Origin: Todiramphus chloris collaris
Taxonomy: Eukaryota > Chordata > Aves > Coraciiformes > Alcedinidae
Direction: 5' to 3'
Assembly: GCA_025345505.1 (NCBI GenBank)
Contig: JANVCC010000125.1
Location: 1,501,819 to 1,565,818 of the forward strand
Length of the DNA stretch: 64,000 nt
This document shows positions 25,201 to 37,200 of the stretch, in pieces. The first letter of the stretch is position 1. Each line of letters starts with the position of its first letter. The notes below the pieces were generated by a model. The model searched no databases, was not told the DNA's origin, and worked only from the letters and a program-made list of their open reading frames with translations. The position numbers were made by a program, and so were the translations under genes.

Positions 25201-28200
25201 CTGCCTCTATGCAGTGGAACAAAATGGTGAAGAGTTGTAAGCCACCAGGGGAAATCCCGATTCCACAGAACCCGAGTGCTGTTTTCTGACCTTTGCCAGT
25301 TAGAAATGGTAATGATTTGCTGGAAAAAAGCATTCCCCAGGAGGCTGCAGGGCCCTGGGAGAGACTGACTCTTATCAGCAGTAGTCAGCATGGATTCGCC
25401 AATGCAAAATCATGCTTGACCAATCTCCTAGCCTTCTGTGATGGTGTGACTAGCTGGGTAGATGCAAGAAGAGCAGTGGATGTTGTCTACCTTGACTCCA
25501 GCAAGACTTTTGACCCTGTCTCCCATCACATCCTCATAGGTAAGCTCAGGAAGTGTGGGTTAGATGAGTGGACAGTGGGGTGGGTTGAGAACTGGCTGAC
25601 TGACAGAGCTCAGAGGGTTGTGATCAGTGGCACAGAGTCTGGTTGGAGGCCTGTAGCTCATGGTGCTCCCCAGGGGTCTGTACTGGATCCAGTCTCATTC
25701 ACCATATTCATCAGTGACCTGGATGAAGGGGCAGAGTGGACCCTCAGTAAGTTTGATGATGGTTCGAAATGGGGAGGAGCGGCTGACACCCCAGAAGGAT
25801 GTGCTGCCATCCAGTGAGATCTGGATGGGCTGGAGACCTGGGCAGAGGGGAACCGAATGAAGTTCAAAAAGGGCAAGTGTAGAGTCCTGCACCGGGGAGG
25901 AATAACCCCATATACCAGTACAGGTTAGAGGTTGACCTGCTAGAAAGAAGCTCCACAGAGAAGGACCTGGAAGGCAGCAAGTTAACCATGAGCCAGCAGT
26001 GAGCTCTTCTAGACAAGAAGGCCAGTGGTATCCTGGGGTACACTGAGTGTGGCCAGCAGGTTGAAGGAGGTTCTCCTCCCTCTCTACTTTACCCTAGTGA
26101 GGCCACATCTGGGGTGTTGCATCCAGTTCTGGGCTCCCCAGTTCAAGAGGGACAGGGAAATACTAGAGAGCATCCAACAGAGGCTACAAGGATTAAGGGA
26201 CTGGAACATCTCTCTGATGAGGCTTATGTGGCCGGGGAAGGGCTTATCTCTGCAGAGCCTGTCCTGGGATCTACAGGACAGCGCTCTCATCTGACATAAT
26301 AAACACTTTTCTCCTGAGGCACAAAGAGACACAGGTTGCGTAGGTGTCAGTATTCAAGTTACAGACAGAAGAGCAGACAAGAAAATATTTGGCCCGACGA
26401 TTTTACGCCCACTGTTTTCACAGTAGTACTGACTGGTAGAAGCTAAAGCAATGGCAGTGGGTGCTCTGAGGCCATCATTAAAACCTGGAACAAATCAAAG
26501 CACAATTGCTGTAGCAGAGATCTGGCAGCTCCAGGAAAAAAAATTGAAAAAAAAAAAAAGAGAGGAAAAAAAGAAGAAAGAAAAAAGGGAGCTCTAATTG
26601 TGCATATCCTTCTAATGAAACAAAACCCAATTCATTTCTTCCCCACTTTAATCTTCCTCTAGCTTAGTCAGCTGCCTGCCCACACACAGCTCCAGCTTCC
26701 TCTCCCATCACAGCGATGTCAGAAAGATGGATTTTCTTCCGGGAGCCAAATATTCCAGCAGATTAGACAACCTGGCCTCCAGAAAAGCAGCAGAGGCACT
26801 GGCTAGACACAACACGCTGCAAAGGGCTGAGGCAAAAGCACGAGGAAGATAAAGTACAATCCAGCTTTTCGCTCTAGCTGCAGCAGCAAGGATCAATAAT
26901 ACGAAACATGGTCGCGGCTCCGTCATCATCAACAGCACAACAGACCCTGAGAACGAACACCTAAACACGTGGTAAAGCAAAACACAGTACCTCACACTAA
27001 GGGTCTGTTGAGCATTTTTCCCAAGCAAAAGCTCGGTGTAAATCTCTTGGGTTTCTTCCCCCGAAGGAGATGGAGAGTGGGATGGGAGTCTCCTTCTCTG
27101 GAGACATCCCAAACCCATTGGGATGCCTTCCTGTGTGACCTGCTCTAGCTGATCCTGCTCTGGCAGTAGGGGTTGGATTCGATGATCTTTCAAGGTCCCT
27201 TCCAACCCCAAACATCCTGTGATTCTGTGAAATGGGAACAAGACTGTGCTAGCAAGCTAATAACTCCCTCCTTTGCACACACACAGCCAGATACCACTAA
27301 AGGCAGCTTGAACCCAGGCAGAGCTGCCAGACTGGCAAGGAGATATCCCTGTCTCAGGACCAGCTTGACACATAAGACAGGACATTTCTCAGGGCTGCAA
27401 GAAAGGCCATGCTGCCTGTTTTGCCTGCATGAGTAAAAGGGTGACTTGTGTCCAGCTGAGAGCCTGGTGATGCCCCATCTCCCACTGCCTGTCAGGGCAG
27501 GAGTGAGCCAGCACCCTTGGCACAGGCAGCAAAATGCATTTTTTGGAGGCATTTCTAGGGAGCCTCAAGCACCAGCTCAGAGGTCTGCAGCAGAAGTGCA
27601 GGCACATCTGAGGTCTCTGAGCATGACATGCAAACTGAAATAATGAAAGATTTTGTGTCCACCAAGCTCTCTTTTTAAATGCTTACTCCAGGTATAGCTG
27701 GCAGTTGAACCAAAAATGGGATTCAAATCCCAGAGAGTCCTATGCTGTGCAAAACAGCTATTCCCAGGCAGGAGAGAGCGGAGAACTGGGAAGCACCACC
27801 AGTTGGAAGAAGCCTTTAACAGAGAAACTACATGATACTCACCAAAACCTGAGCTTATGGTGATGGGAGAGGTCAGAAATGTGAGAGGTTGGATAACCTG
27901 AGCAACTGCAGCTGCAGCAAGATGGGGAAACGCTGGATGCAGGTATGGTCAGCAGCAGTCGCTGGTCATTTACAGCTCTCCGGTGGTGTACGCAGCGTGG
28001 ACACCCTGCTAGACCTCCTCAGAGGCACCCTCTTACCCTGTCCCTCCTCTCGCTCCTCCATTCCCAGTTACACACAGCCATCAGGTCCCTAGGTGTGTGC
28101 TTAGTAGACCGCAGAGATCTGTAATACCCTCCTGCACTCTCATGGGAGATCATTCCAAGACAGCACCAGGAGGTGCAGCTCAATGAGGAAACTCAATCAT

Positions 28201-31200
28201 CAGTTACTCTCTAGAGCTGCTGGTTTGGCAGCCCACCCAACCTAAGTCACAAAGTCAACGAGAAGCCTAGCTTTTCCTAGCATGCAGCGACAATACCTTG
28301 TCTCCTCGTGTCCCCTTTTCTCCTCTTTCTCCTTGTAGACCCTGCAATTAAAAAGAAAAGGCAATTAACAAAGCACAGTCCAAGTAGAGTCATAGTTACC
28401 TTCTCTAATTATTCGCCAGAACACTGTGCATGTCTGCACAAGCTATTCAAGTGACCCTCAAGAGTATTTTACATTGCTGGTCCTCAAAGCTGGCCACAGG
28501 CATGGTCTAAGCAGCCTCCCAGGGTAGGGGTGACCTGTGGGCCAAAGAACGTCTGTAATATAATATTACCCACACACACAAGATCCCCCTGCCAAGAGCA
28601 GTGTGGGGGGACAGGGAACACACCACAGCTGCAGATGGTCTGGAAAACAACCAACGCTCTGCATTTTTCATGTTGCTCATAAACAATGAGGACTAAAGTA
28701 GAGGACAACACTGATGGAAAAACCTAACGCGTAAAAACAAGCAAGAATGCTTATTCCTGGTGGTTTTGGATGCAGCAACCAGGCAGACAGCAGGTACCTC
28801 TGAGACATGGCAAATGCTAGATAAGCCCCGTCCTGGAGGCCCAAGCACATATTTGTGCTGTGAATCCAATGCCAGTGTTCATCTGGACTATGTAATTCAT
28901 CTCCTCCCAGGTATACCAGCACCATTATGGTCTAGGGGTGAACTTGTAGAGTAGGATTAATGGTTGGACACGATGATCCCAAGGGTCTTTGCCAACCTAA
29001 ATGATTCTGTGATTTTCTGAGGCTTGGTTTGATGAAAGACATCAACGCTGATGCAGGAGGTTGACTCAATGGGCAGGAGCAGATCTAACCATCCCTTGGT
29101 ACAGGAAGCACCTTGTATTGTACCTTTATTGTAGCAACTAAGCAACCAACTAATGGCTACAGGCAGACAAATCTTCTCAGCAGTGACCTCTCTAAACCTT
29201 CCAAAGCTTAAAATGCTTCTTGTTCTAAGAATACATTTGTATTTAAACTTCAGTTTACTTTACACTCTAGTGGAGGCTTACCTCCAAGCTAATGAGAGCT
29301 ACATGCCTGGGTTTATTTGTCCCATAGGATGATTTAGATAATTATTAAGATCTTCAGATTTGACTGTAAGCAATCCGTACAGTCTCACCCATCTCAAACA
29401 CCCCAAACTGAACCTGTCCAGCTTCCCCTGCTGCCTCACAATCATGCTCCTATTTCCAAAAAGCACATGGCAGGAGGTTTAAAAATACCACTCCTTTAAT
29501 GCACTAACAACTACGGGGCCTTCGCGTAGACCAAGTGGATGGTTACTGCCTTGCTCCTCTCCCGCAGCCCAACCCAAATGTCAATCTTACATCAGAAAAG
29601 GATAGGACCTCCAGTAGCACCGCACCACATGCAAGAGCTCTGCTGCTTGTGCTAAAAGGTGACTCGAGGAGCAGGAAGGATGCATCTGTACAGTTTTGTC
29701 CATTTATCTAGGACTAGAGGGAATGGATTAAAGCTAGAGATAGGTCGATTCAGGTTGGACATTAGGAAGAATTTCTTCCCCATGAGGGTGGTGAGACACT
29801 GGCACAGGTTGCCCAGAGAGGTGGTGGGAGCCCCATCCTTGGAAGTGTTTAAGGCCAGGCTGGATGGGGCTGTGAGCAACCTGCTCTAGTGGGAGGGGTC
29901 CCTGTCCATGGCAGGGGGGTTGGAACCAGATGATCTTTAAGGTCCCTTCCAACCCTGACAATTCTATGATCTCGCTAATATTGCAAGGGGCTATCCCACG
30001 GGAAGGTAATGCCACCCCACATTCATTTCATGTCTTCAAGTCTAATGCAATTCAACCTTAGATCACACAGGGTAACAGCACGTATTTGGGCAAAGACAGA
30101 CGTGCCCAAGCCCTTGTGAACACACTGAGCCTCTTTGCAGTGAGTTGTAAAGTCCTCAGCCAGCATAGCGAAATCTTTCAGTGCATGAACGCATCTCGTA
30201 TGCCACTAAAACATTCTTGATGTACAGTCAGGTCACTAAACCTTAGAAAAACCAATCACCAGCTTAAAGTCTGCCTCCAGAATTACCAAGGTGAAACCAC
30301 AAGATGGAGATGCTAGGTTGACAGCATCTGATTTATTCTGGTCTCGCTGTCCATTCATTCAAGGCAGGTTTGTCCCCTGAGTCCAAAGGCTATTCCCTGA
30401 CAGTTTGGAGATCTTGATTGGAAACTTACTGAGAGATTTTTTTTATTTTTTTTTGGTGGTGTTAGGATGAAGTTTTCAAGCACCATATAAATGGTGCATC
30501 AACACGGACCAAAGCAATTGCTTCTGGCGCACCACAAACCCACCCACTGTTATCTTGGTAATCAAGTCATTGCTACTGCCACCTCCCTCCTGGCTACAGG
30601 TCTATTTTCACTCAAAGAAGTCAGAAGAAACTCAATGAAGTCAAGAAAATGTTCACTATTTGGACATAATGCTGGTAAGTGGTCAGACATGCCCTAGACT
30701 GCTTAATAATAATAATAAAATAATAACAATAAAACCCAAAGATTGGTGGGGAGAACACACTGAAGTAGTAAAGAAAGTTTCCAGAGTGGTAAAAGTTTGC
30801 CAAGAGCCATGACTTACCGGTGCACCTACGTAGCCTTTAATTCCTGGAGGACCTTGTTTTCCCTCGGATCCCTGGCAAGGAATTGAGAGACAGTGAAACA
30901 CCAGAAGCTGTTTTGCATCAAAGACCAAGAATAAAACCAATTATTCAGAAATGTAAGTTGCATTCCTGGTCTCACAGGGGGCTTTTGAGGCTTCTTGACT
31001 CTCATCTCAGCGCTAACACAGAGAGCAGCATCCAACTTCCCAGCTACTTACTCAACGTGACCCCCCCGATGTTTTCTCCTGTCCACAGTGCACAGACATT
31101 AGCAAGTTTCATCCTTCTGCTTTCAGTCTTGCCCTACAAAGACAAACTGACCCATTCAAATTCCCCTGTGGATGATTTCAGAAGCTTGGCAGTGCCAGTT

Positions 31201-34200
31201 GTTGCCTGCCTGTTGTGCGCAGGGCTCTGCCTTGGCTCCTGAACACGATGTTGGTGGAACACAGCACAGGCATACGTTGCTGCAAACACTGCAGCAAAGG
31301 CCAGATCCCAGCATAAATGAATCACAGACTTCAAAATGCTACACATTTTGGAGAGTAAATGAGAAGAAAGAGGTCAGAACGATACTCTCCAACATTTATT
31401 TTCAGCATAAGCGGGAGAAACGTAGAGGTACATTCCAGTAGTCCTTCAACTGGTTGCAACCTCTTGCTCTGGAGAAGGTAAACTGAAAAGGAGAGCCCTC
31501 TCACTGCCTGCTTGCATCTGTCTTACAGTGCCTGCAAACCATCTGGATCCTCAGATGAACAAGCTCAGCCCTCTAAGCAATCCTGTGGAGACAGCCTGGG
31601 CCTGTTGACCATGAGAACTGCTTTGGCATCTTATATCACCCATTGGACTGGTTATTTTCTTACTCCCGTCACTTCCCTTTTCCCTTCCTCTCCCATCTGG
31701 TTGACTCCTGTATTGGGTGGCTGTAGTGGGCAGGACTTCAAAACAGATCAAGGTTCTATTTTTAAAGCATTTCTACATTTCATATTAATAGATGCTTCTT
31801 ACTAAAAATAAATAAATAAATGATTCAAATATATGTTTGCAATGAATTTTTAGCAGAGTTGAGGCCTCTTTTTTGTCCCAGTGCAAGCAACCCAGGAGTC
31901 TGGTCATGTCCCCTTCCTGTTTACACTTGCCTTAACCCAAACTGCAATCTCATCCGGAGCAGTCGTTAGCACAGATGTACCAGGCTGGCTGGACTGCACT
32001 TGGCTACTGGAATTCATTGCCAAAGCTGTCCCTTCCCTCTGCCAGGGAGGACTTGACTTCTTCAAGAAGATGGAAGCTGTGGCCTGAAACTTGTGAGCTG
32101 TTCAGCAGCCCAGATGATGGAAATAAAACACACAGCAAACTCGGGGAGGCATAGGGGGGGGAGAGAGATCACAAACAGCTTAACGACAAGCAAAGATAGT
32201 TCTGGAATCTTCACATCAGGCACCTGAGGACCTCTGCAAGGTCAGGGAATGGTGCAAGTCCTCTAATGGCAGAGGAATGAACTTAAACCTCTCCCGTTCA
32301 GCCTGCAGAAAAATATTACTATTAAAGCCTAGGCAAAACCTCTCCAGAATCAGAAGCCTGCTCCAAGTTGTCCAAATTATCAACGTCCAACTCAGTACCA
32401 TTACATAAAACGTGGTTTTAACACTTAGCAAAAGGAACTGATGGAGAAACTGGGTTTGTCTGGATGAGAATACTTGCTGATCCCACTCAGAGCCTGGGCT
32501 GAGATCATGTCTGGTAAACCAGAGAAGTGCGAGACCTTCGACAGCTGAAGCAAACACGAAGGAAATTTGTCAAAATGAAACTCTTACCTAATACTTTATA
32601 TTTCAAAGGCTTTTTTTTTTCTTCCCTCCCCCCACTACCCTTCTCTGTTTTTTCTATCAAGTGCAGATAGCTGTCCATTCAGCTGGGAATGCTATAGATG
32701 TGTCAGTGCTGTAGCAATGACAGCCATGAAAACAATCTCTTTGCTAAAAAAATACAAAGAAAGAGAAGGAAAAGGTTGAATATTTGCTGCAGGATTTTAC
32801 AGGCATGGTCTCAAAAATTCAAGCTTTGTTTCACTGATATAACATCATACAGTGAGGGAGCAAAGCTATGGCCTTTTTTCTCTGGACCTACTTAGCCCAC
32901 TTAAATAACCTGCCAGGTCCCATATACTTAAGTGGGAGCGTTCTCCACTGACCAGTGGATGTTTCTTCCCATCTCAGACCACCTTCTATAAGCAGAAGCT
33001 CTGACACTGATTAGAATAAGGCTGACTTTGAGAGCTCTTCTTTGTTTCCACCAGCTCATAGCCAGCAAGATCATCCGTCCTTCTTGATGAGTATACCCAC
33101 CAAGTCTGATGAAAAAGAAACCAAACCAAAAACAAACCAAATCAAAAAACCCATAGATTTTTATGATGAAGACACTGAGCTAGGAACAATCTGCCCTGGA
33201 GACTTCACTGAACAGCTAAAGCAGTAAAACCAGAGATGACACAGCGAGGCCATTTCATTCCTGTAACCCATACATGGACCATAAAGGGCTCATCATCCAT
33301 TATGGTGCCTCTGTGGATTAAAGTCCTATTACCAGAAGTCTGCAGGACTCTCATCTGTGCTACTGGAAGCTTCACACAGTTAACGAGGCCTATAAAAGCT
33401 GTGAGGGACCTTCTTAAAAGAAAGTGCTGGCAATTCCTACTGAAGCAGAAGACTGGAAAACCCTCAGATAAGCAGATAAACTGGGGGCTGAATTTCCTGG
33501 GGTACACATAAACCAGCTGAGCATCTACTGCACTTGCCTGGCTTGATGCAAATGAAGATGGATTGAGTTGGAAGGACCACATCCCAACCGACCAGAGAAA
33601 CTGCAAGGTTTTTTTTCCATGGAGCCTGGGATAGAGCCCAGAGACACTGTATTGGTGCTGCTTATTAGAAATAAAAATAAGTGATGTAGCAAAAAGCAAT
33701 CATTACGACAGCAATTGGAGATGTGACCTTTCGATTGCTCCACTTCCACCCATTTCTACACACCCTGTTCCACACCAGCGAGGTGGTTGGGCTTTATGTT
33801 GAAGAGGATTTATATTTTAGATTTGAAAGCCCTGTCAGCACAGGCAGGATTGTTTCTTAAAATAGCTGAGGCCAGAATCTAGCTGAAGGACACTGCACGT
33901 AGCCAGTGCATCCACTGAAGTAAATAAAAGTCAGGGTGAAAGCACATGATGGTTTTATATTTAGCCACTGTAGCTGAGAGGCTACTCAGTCAGACTTCTG
34001 CAGGTCCAGCCCCTATCCTGCCCAGTCCATAGTGCTGAACTGTTCTGCACTGCCTCACTACTTGACTGAACTCTGTGTGCCTGATGATCCTGGTGGGAAA
34101 TATGAAGCATTTTCTAGGATCAAGCCCTTCTGGAGGTAGATGTAGATGCCTCAGTTTAGCTTGGTTTGTGAAGAATGAGGAACTTCATACCAGAAGGAGA

Positions 34201-37200
34201 ACCTACATATAGTCTACTGGTTTGCAATTCCACTACAGGAAACATGCAGGACGAAGAGATAAAATGTGTTTGTTTATTTATTTCTGTGATAGGAGAGATG
34301 CAGCTGATGGGCATCTGTAGGTGATGAATCCAGCTCATCCACTCCCAAACCCCGCTGAAGGGCAGAACGATGTCGAGAGTGCCTCCACACAACTCAGCCC
34401 AGCTTTACAGCCATCATTTGTTCCCTGCTGAACACGCTGCCGTGCAGCTTCCACAATCAACCCCTTCCTGTTGCTGAAGGCATTACGGCTCCTGTAGAGA
34501 ACTGTGGGATGGCTGCCAAGTATTTCCACTAATCCACAAACACATCATTAGTTCCCACAGTGTCCTGATGAGGCTTTAGGAAATTATGAACATTTCCCTC
34601 TAAGAAAAGAGAAAAAACAAGGCATTTTTGAGAAAATGCATTTCCATAGCTGAGGAACTCAGAAGGTTCTATATAGATCAGCTACTTCATAGAGTCCTCT
34701 CAGAGCCAGCTGGCAATCAGGACTACATCTGGAAAGGTGTTCAGGTACTTCACTCCTATTTGAGGACAAAGGCATTAGTGGACTCATGGGAGGTTTAGAA
34801 GACCAGATATGGTTCTTTCTGAAAGATGCGACACTCAAAGGTCTTTGCTTTTACGGGAGCAGAACTGTGTGAAGTAAATTTGGGGCAATCAATCTACTGT
34901 CTTTGCAGCACTTGCTATGCAAGATGCCCCTAAAAACACACTTGCCAACCTAATGCACCACCTTCTTTTTGTGCTATAGCTACGAGACTGAAACCAGCTG
35001 ATGTGTAGTTGTCCCCTCAGTAAGCAGGGAACGAGGTGAGGAGAGCTGAGACTTTGAAAGGAGAGTAAAGAAGTACTCACGAGAAGTGCATCAAAACTTA
35101 GGCACAGTTCTGACATTAAGCCATGTCTCACCAGATCCTCATTAAGAAGCATCTTGTTTGAAGCAAACCCAGTGATATGAGCACTGGCTCAAGTTCTGGG
35201 TCACTTTGCCACTGTCTGCTGGTGCAAAACTGAATATCCCAACGTAGACAAAAACATCCAGGTTAGGATGTCTCCAGGATTTTCCATCCCACCCCCCCAT
35301 CATAGAGTAGGGGTAATAATTCTCACTTGTGTCTTTGTGAGGGTTGGAAAGGTTCACTGAAGACGTGAAGCGAGGCTTATGTGTTATGAAATATGTTCCC
35401 TTCACCTTCTCCACCTATGCTTTCATCTATGAAACAAAGGATATTTCTTCTCTTGACATACCCTGCTAACTGCTGATACCCTGACAAAAATGAATGTTTT
35501 GAGTTTTTCATTCACCAGTGAGAATATCAAAAGTCATCAACACAAAGTAAGCCAAGCAATCCGCATGTACAAGAAGTTAGTGAAAAATTATACAGGTCCA
35601 CGTAAACAAGAAATAGAAAGCTTACCTTTGGACCTGCTGGCCCAGGCAGTCCAAATGCTCCCGGCTGTCCTGGTTCACCCTGCAAGTAACAGCAATACGG
35701 GTGGTAAATCATAGAATGGCTAAGGCTTGGAGGGACCTCAGTGTTGGGGGAGACCTCAGCTTCTCTAAGGGATTCCAATGTGAGTTAGATAAATAGCCTA
35801 ATTGTGGACGGGTGGTCTTTGATTGGGCCAATCAGGTGTGGGCACTTATTATTAGAAGGATTAAAAAAGGGCTTGCAGACACAATAGGCTGGGAGCACTT
35901 GCAGCATGAGCATTTGAGCCTTTGCAGAAGTAGTGTGTGAGAGAGTGTGATGAGTGTCTCAGCAATGACATGTTGAGCCATACGACACATCAGAGGTCAT
36001 CTAATCCAACCTGCACACCATGGGCAGGGGGGCCTCTCAACTAGACCAGGTTGCTCAAGGTCTCATCCAGCCTGGCCTTGGACACCTCCAGGGAGGGGGC
36101 ATCCACAACCCCACTGGGCAATCTAGTCCAGAGTCTCACCACCCTCCTACTGAAGAACTTTTTCCCAAGATCCAGTCTAACTCTATTTTCCCTCAGTTTA
36201 AAACCATTTCCCCTCCTCCTATCACTGGACACTCTTGTGAAGAGTCCCTTTCCAGCTTTCCTGGAGGTTCCCTTCAGGTACTGGAAGGCAGTTATAAGGT
36301 CCCCCTGGAATCTTCTCTTCCTCAGGTTGAACAATGTCAGATCCCTCAGTCTACGCTCATAGCAGAGGTGCTACAGAACTCTGGCTCATCTTTGTGGCCC
36401 TTCTTTGGACTCGTTCCAACAGATGCAGATCTTTTATCTATATATCTCTTATCTGTACCTAAATGCTGATCTTTCATCTATAAAGGCCAGGATGGCTCAA
36501 AACATCCATTCGTACAGTTTTAGAAGAGGAAGCTTTATCCAATAGCAAGTCTTGAGTACCATTATCCAGAGATCTGGAAGTCTGAGACGTGCTTTCTTTG
36601 CAAAATTCAAAGCAGCAAGAGACAAACCAAAACCCGAAGCAGCTATTCATCTGCCGTTCAGATGCAGCCACCTAAGTAGCAAGAATTAAGTTCCCTAGGT
36701 TGTGAACAGCTTGCACCAGCTACAGTCTACAATCCTGGATTCCCTGGAGGTACCATAAGGCATTTGATCTTGAATAATTACCATGCAGTGCAATAAACAC
36801 TTCCTATAAGGAATTCTGCACCTCTAATTAACGTCACTGCCCAATCTCAGACCACACCATGTGTGCTGAAGTTGCATCAGTTTTGGAAGCTATACTGGAA
36901 ACTTAGCTCAGTGTTTCTGAAGTGGGACAAGGGTGGCACAAAGCAGAAAGAGGATGTAAGGAAAAAAAAACCCAACAAACTACTTTTGTGTGTGTCTGTC
37001 CTTCCAAAAAGTCCCTTCCTCGAGCATTCCTTGGTCGTTATCAAATGAGTGCCACAAAGGGACAGTGAACAAGATGATAAAGACCATTGGGGTGAAGATA
37101 ATTGAACAGGGATAAATAAAGATAAATAAAGATAATTGAAAGGGATGGTGATCAAGCAAGGGAAAGGAAGGAAAGCTCTAAAACACTCTCACATAAGATT

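Larger units (their letters stand above)
22977..28296 (-). other. COL22A1 intron (local 11)
   Basis: 5.3-kb intron. Contains an old minus-strand CR1 (about 23610-24060), a long plus-strand CR1 reverse-transcriptase fragment (25365-26290), an A-rich tract (26536-26590) and a plus-strand CR1 3' end (27088-27230). Confidence 0.85.
28342..30817 (-). other. COL22A1 intron (local 10)
   Basis: 2.5-kb intron with two plus-strand CR1 fragments (28926-29014 and 29706-29972) and an ATAATAATA/TAATAATAAA stretch near 30705-30735. Confidence 0.85.

Noticed and set aside
26708-27241. Minus-strand open frame of 177 codons
   Set aside because: Its first part lies in a CR1 3' end (antisense), and the rest has no family resemblance. 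Probably a chance frame.
36020-36469. Open frames of about 100-150 codons on both strands
   Set aside because: They lie inside a CR1 3' region, which is non-coding or decayed. Similar frames occur at 9876-10190, 11092-11338, 29652-29889 and 44234-44633, all in CR1 copies.
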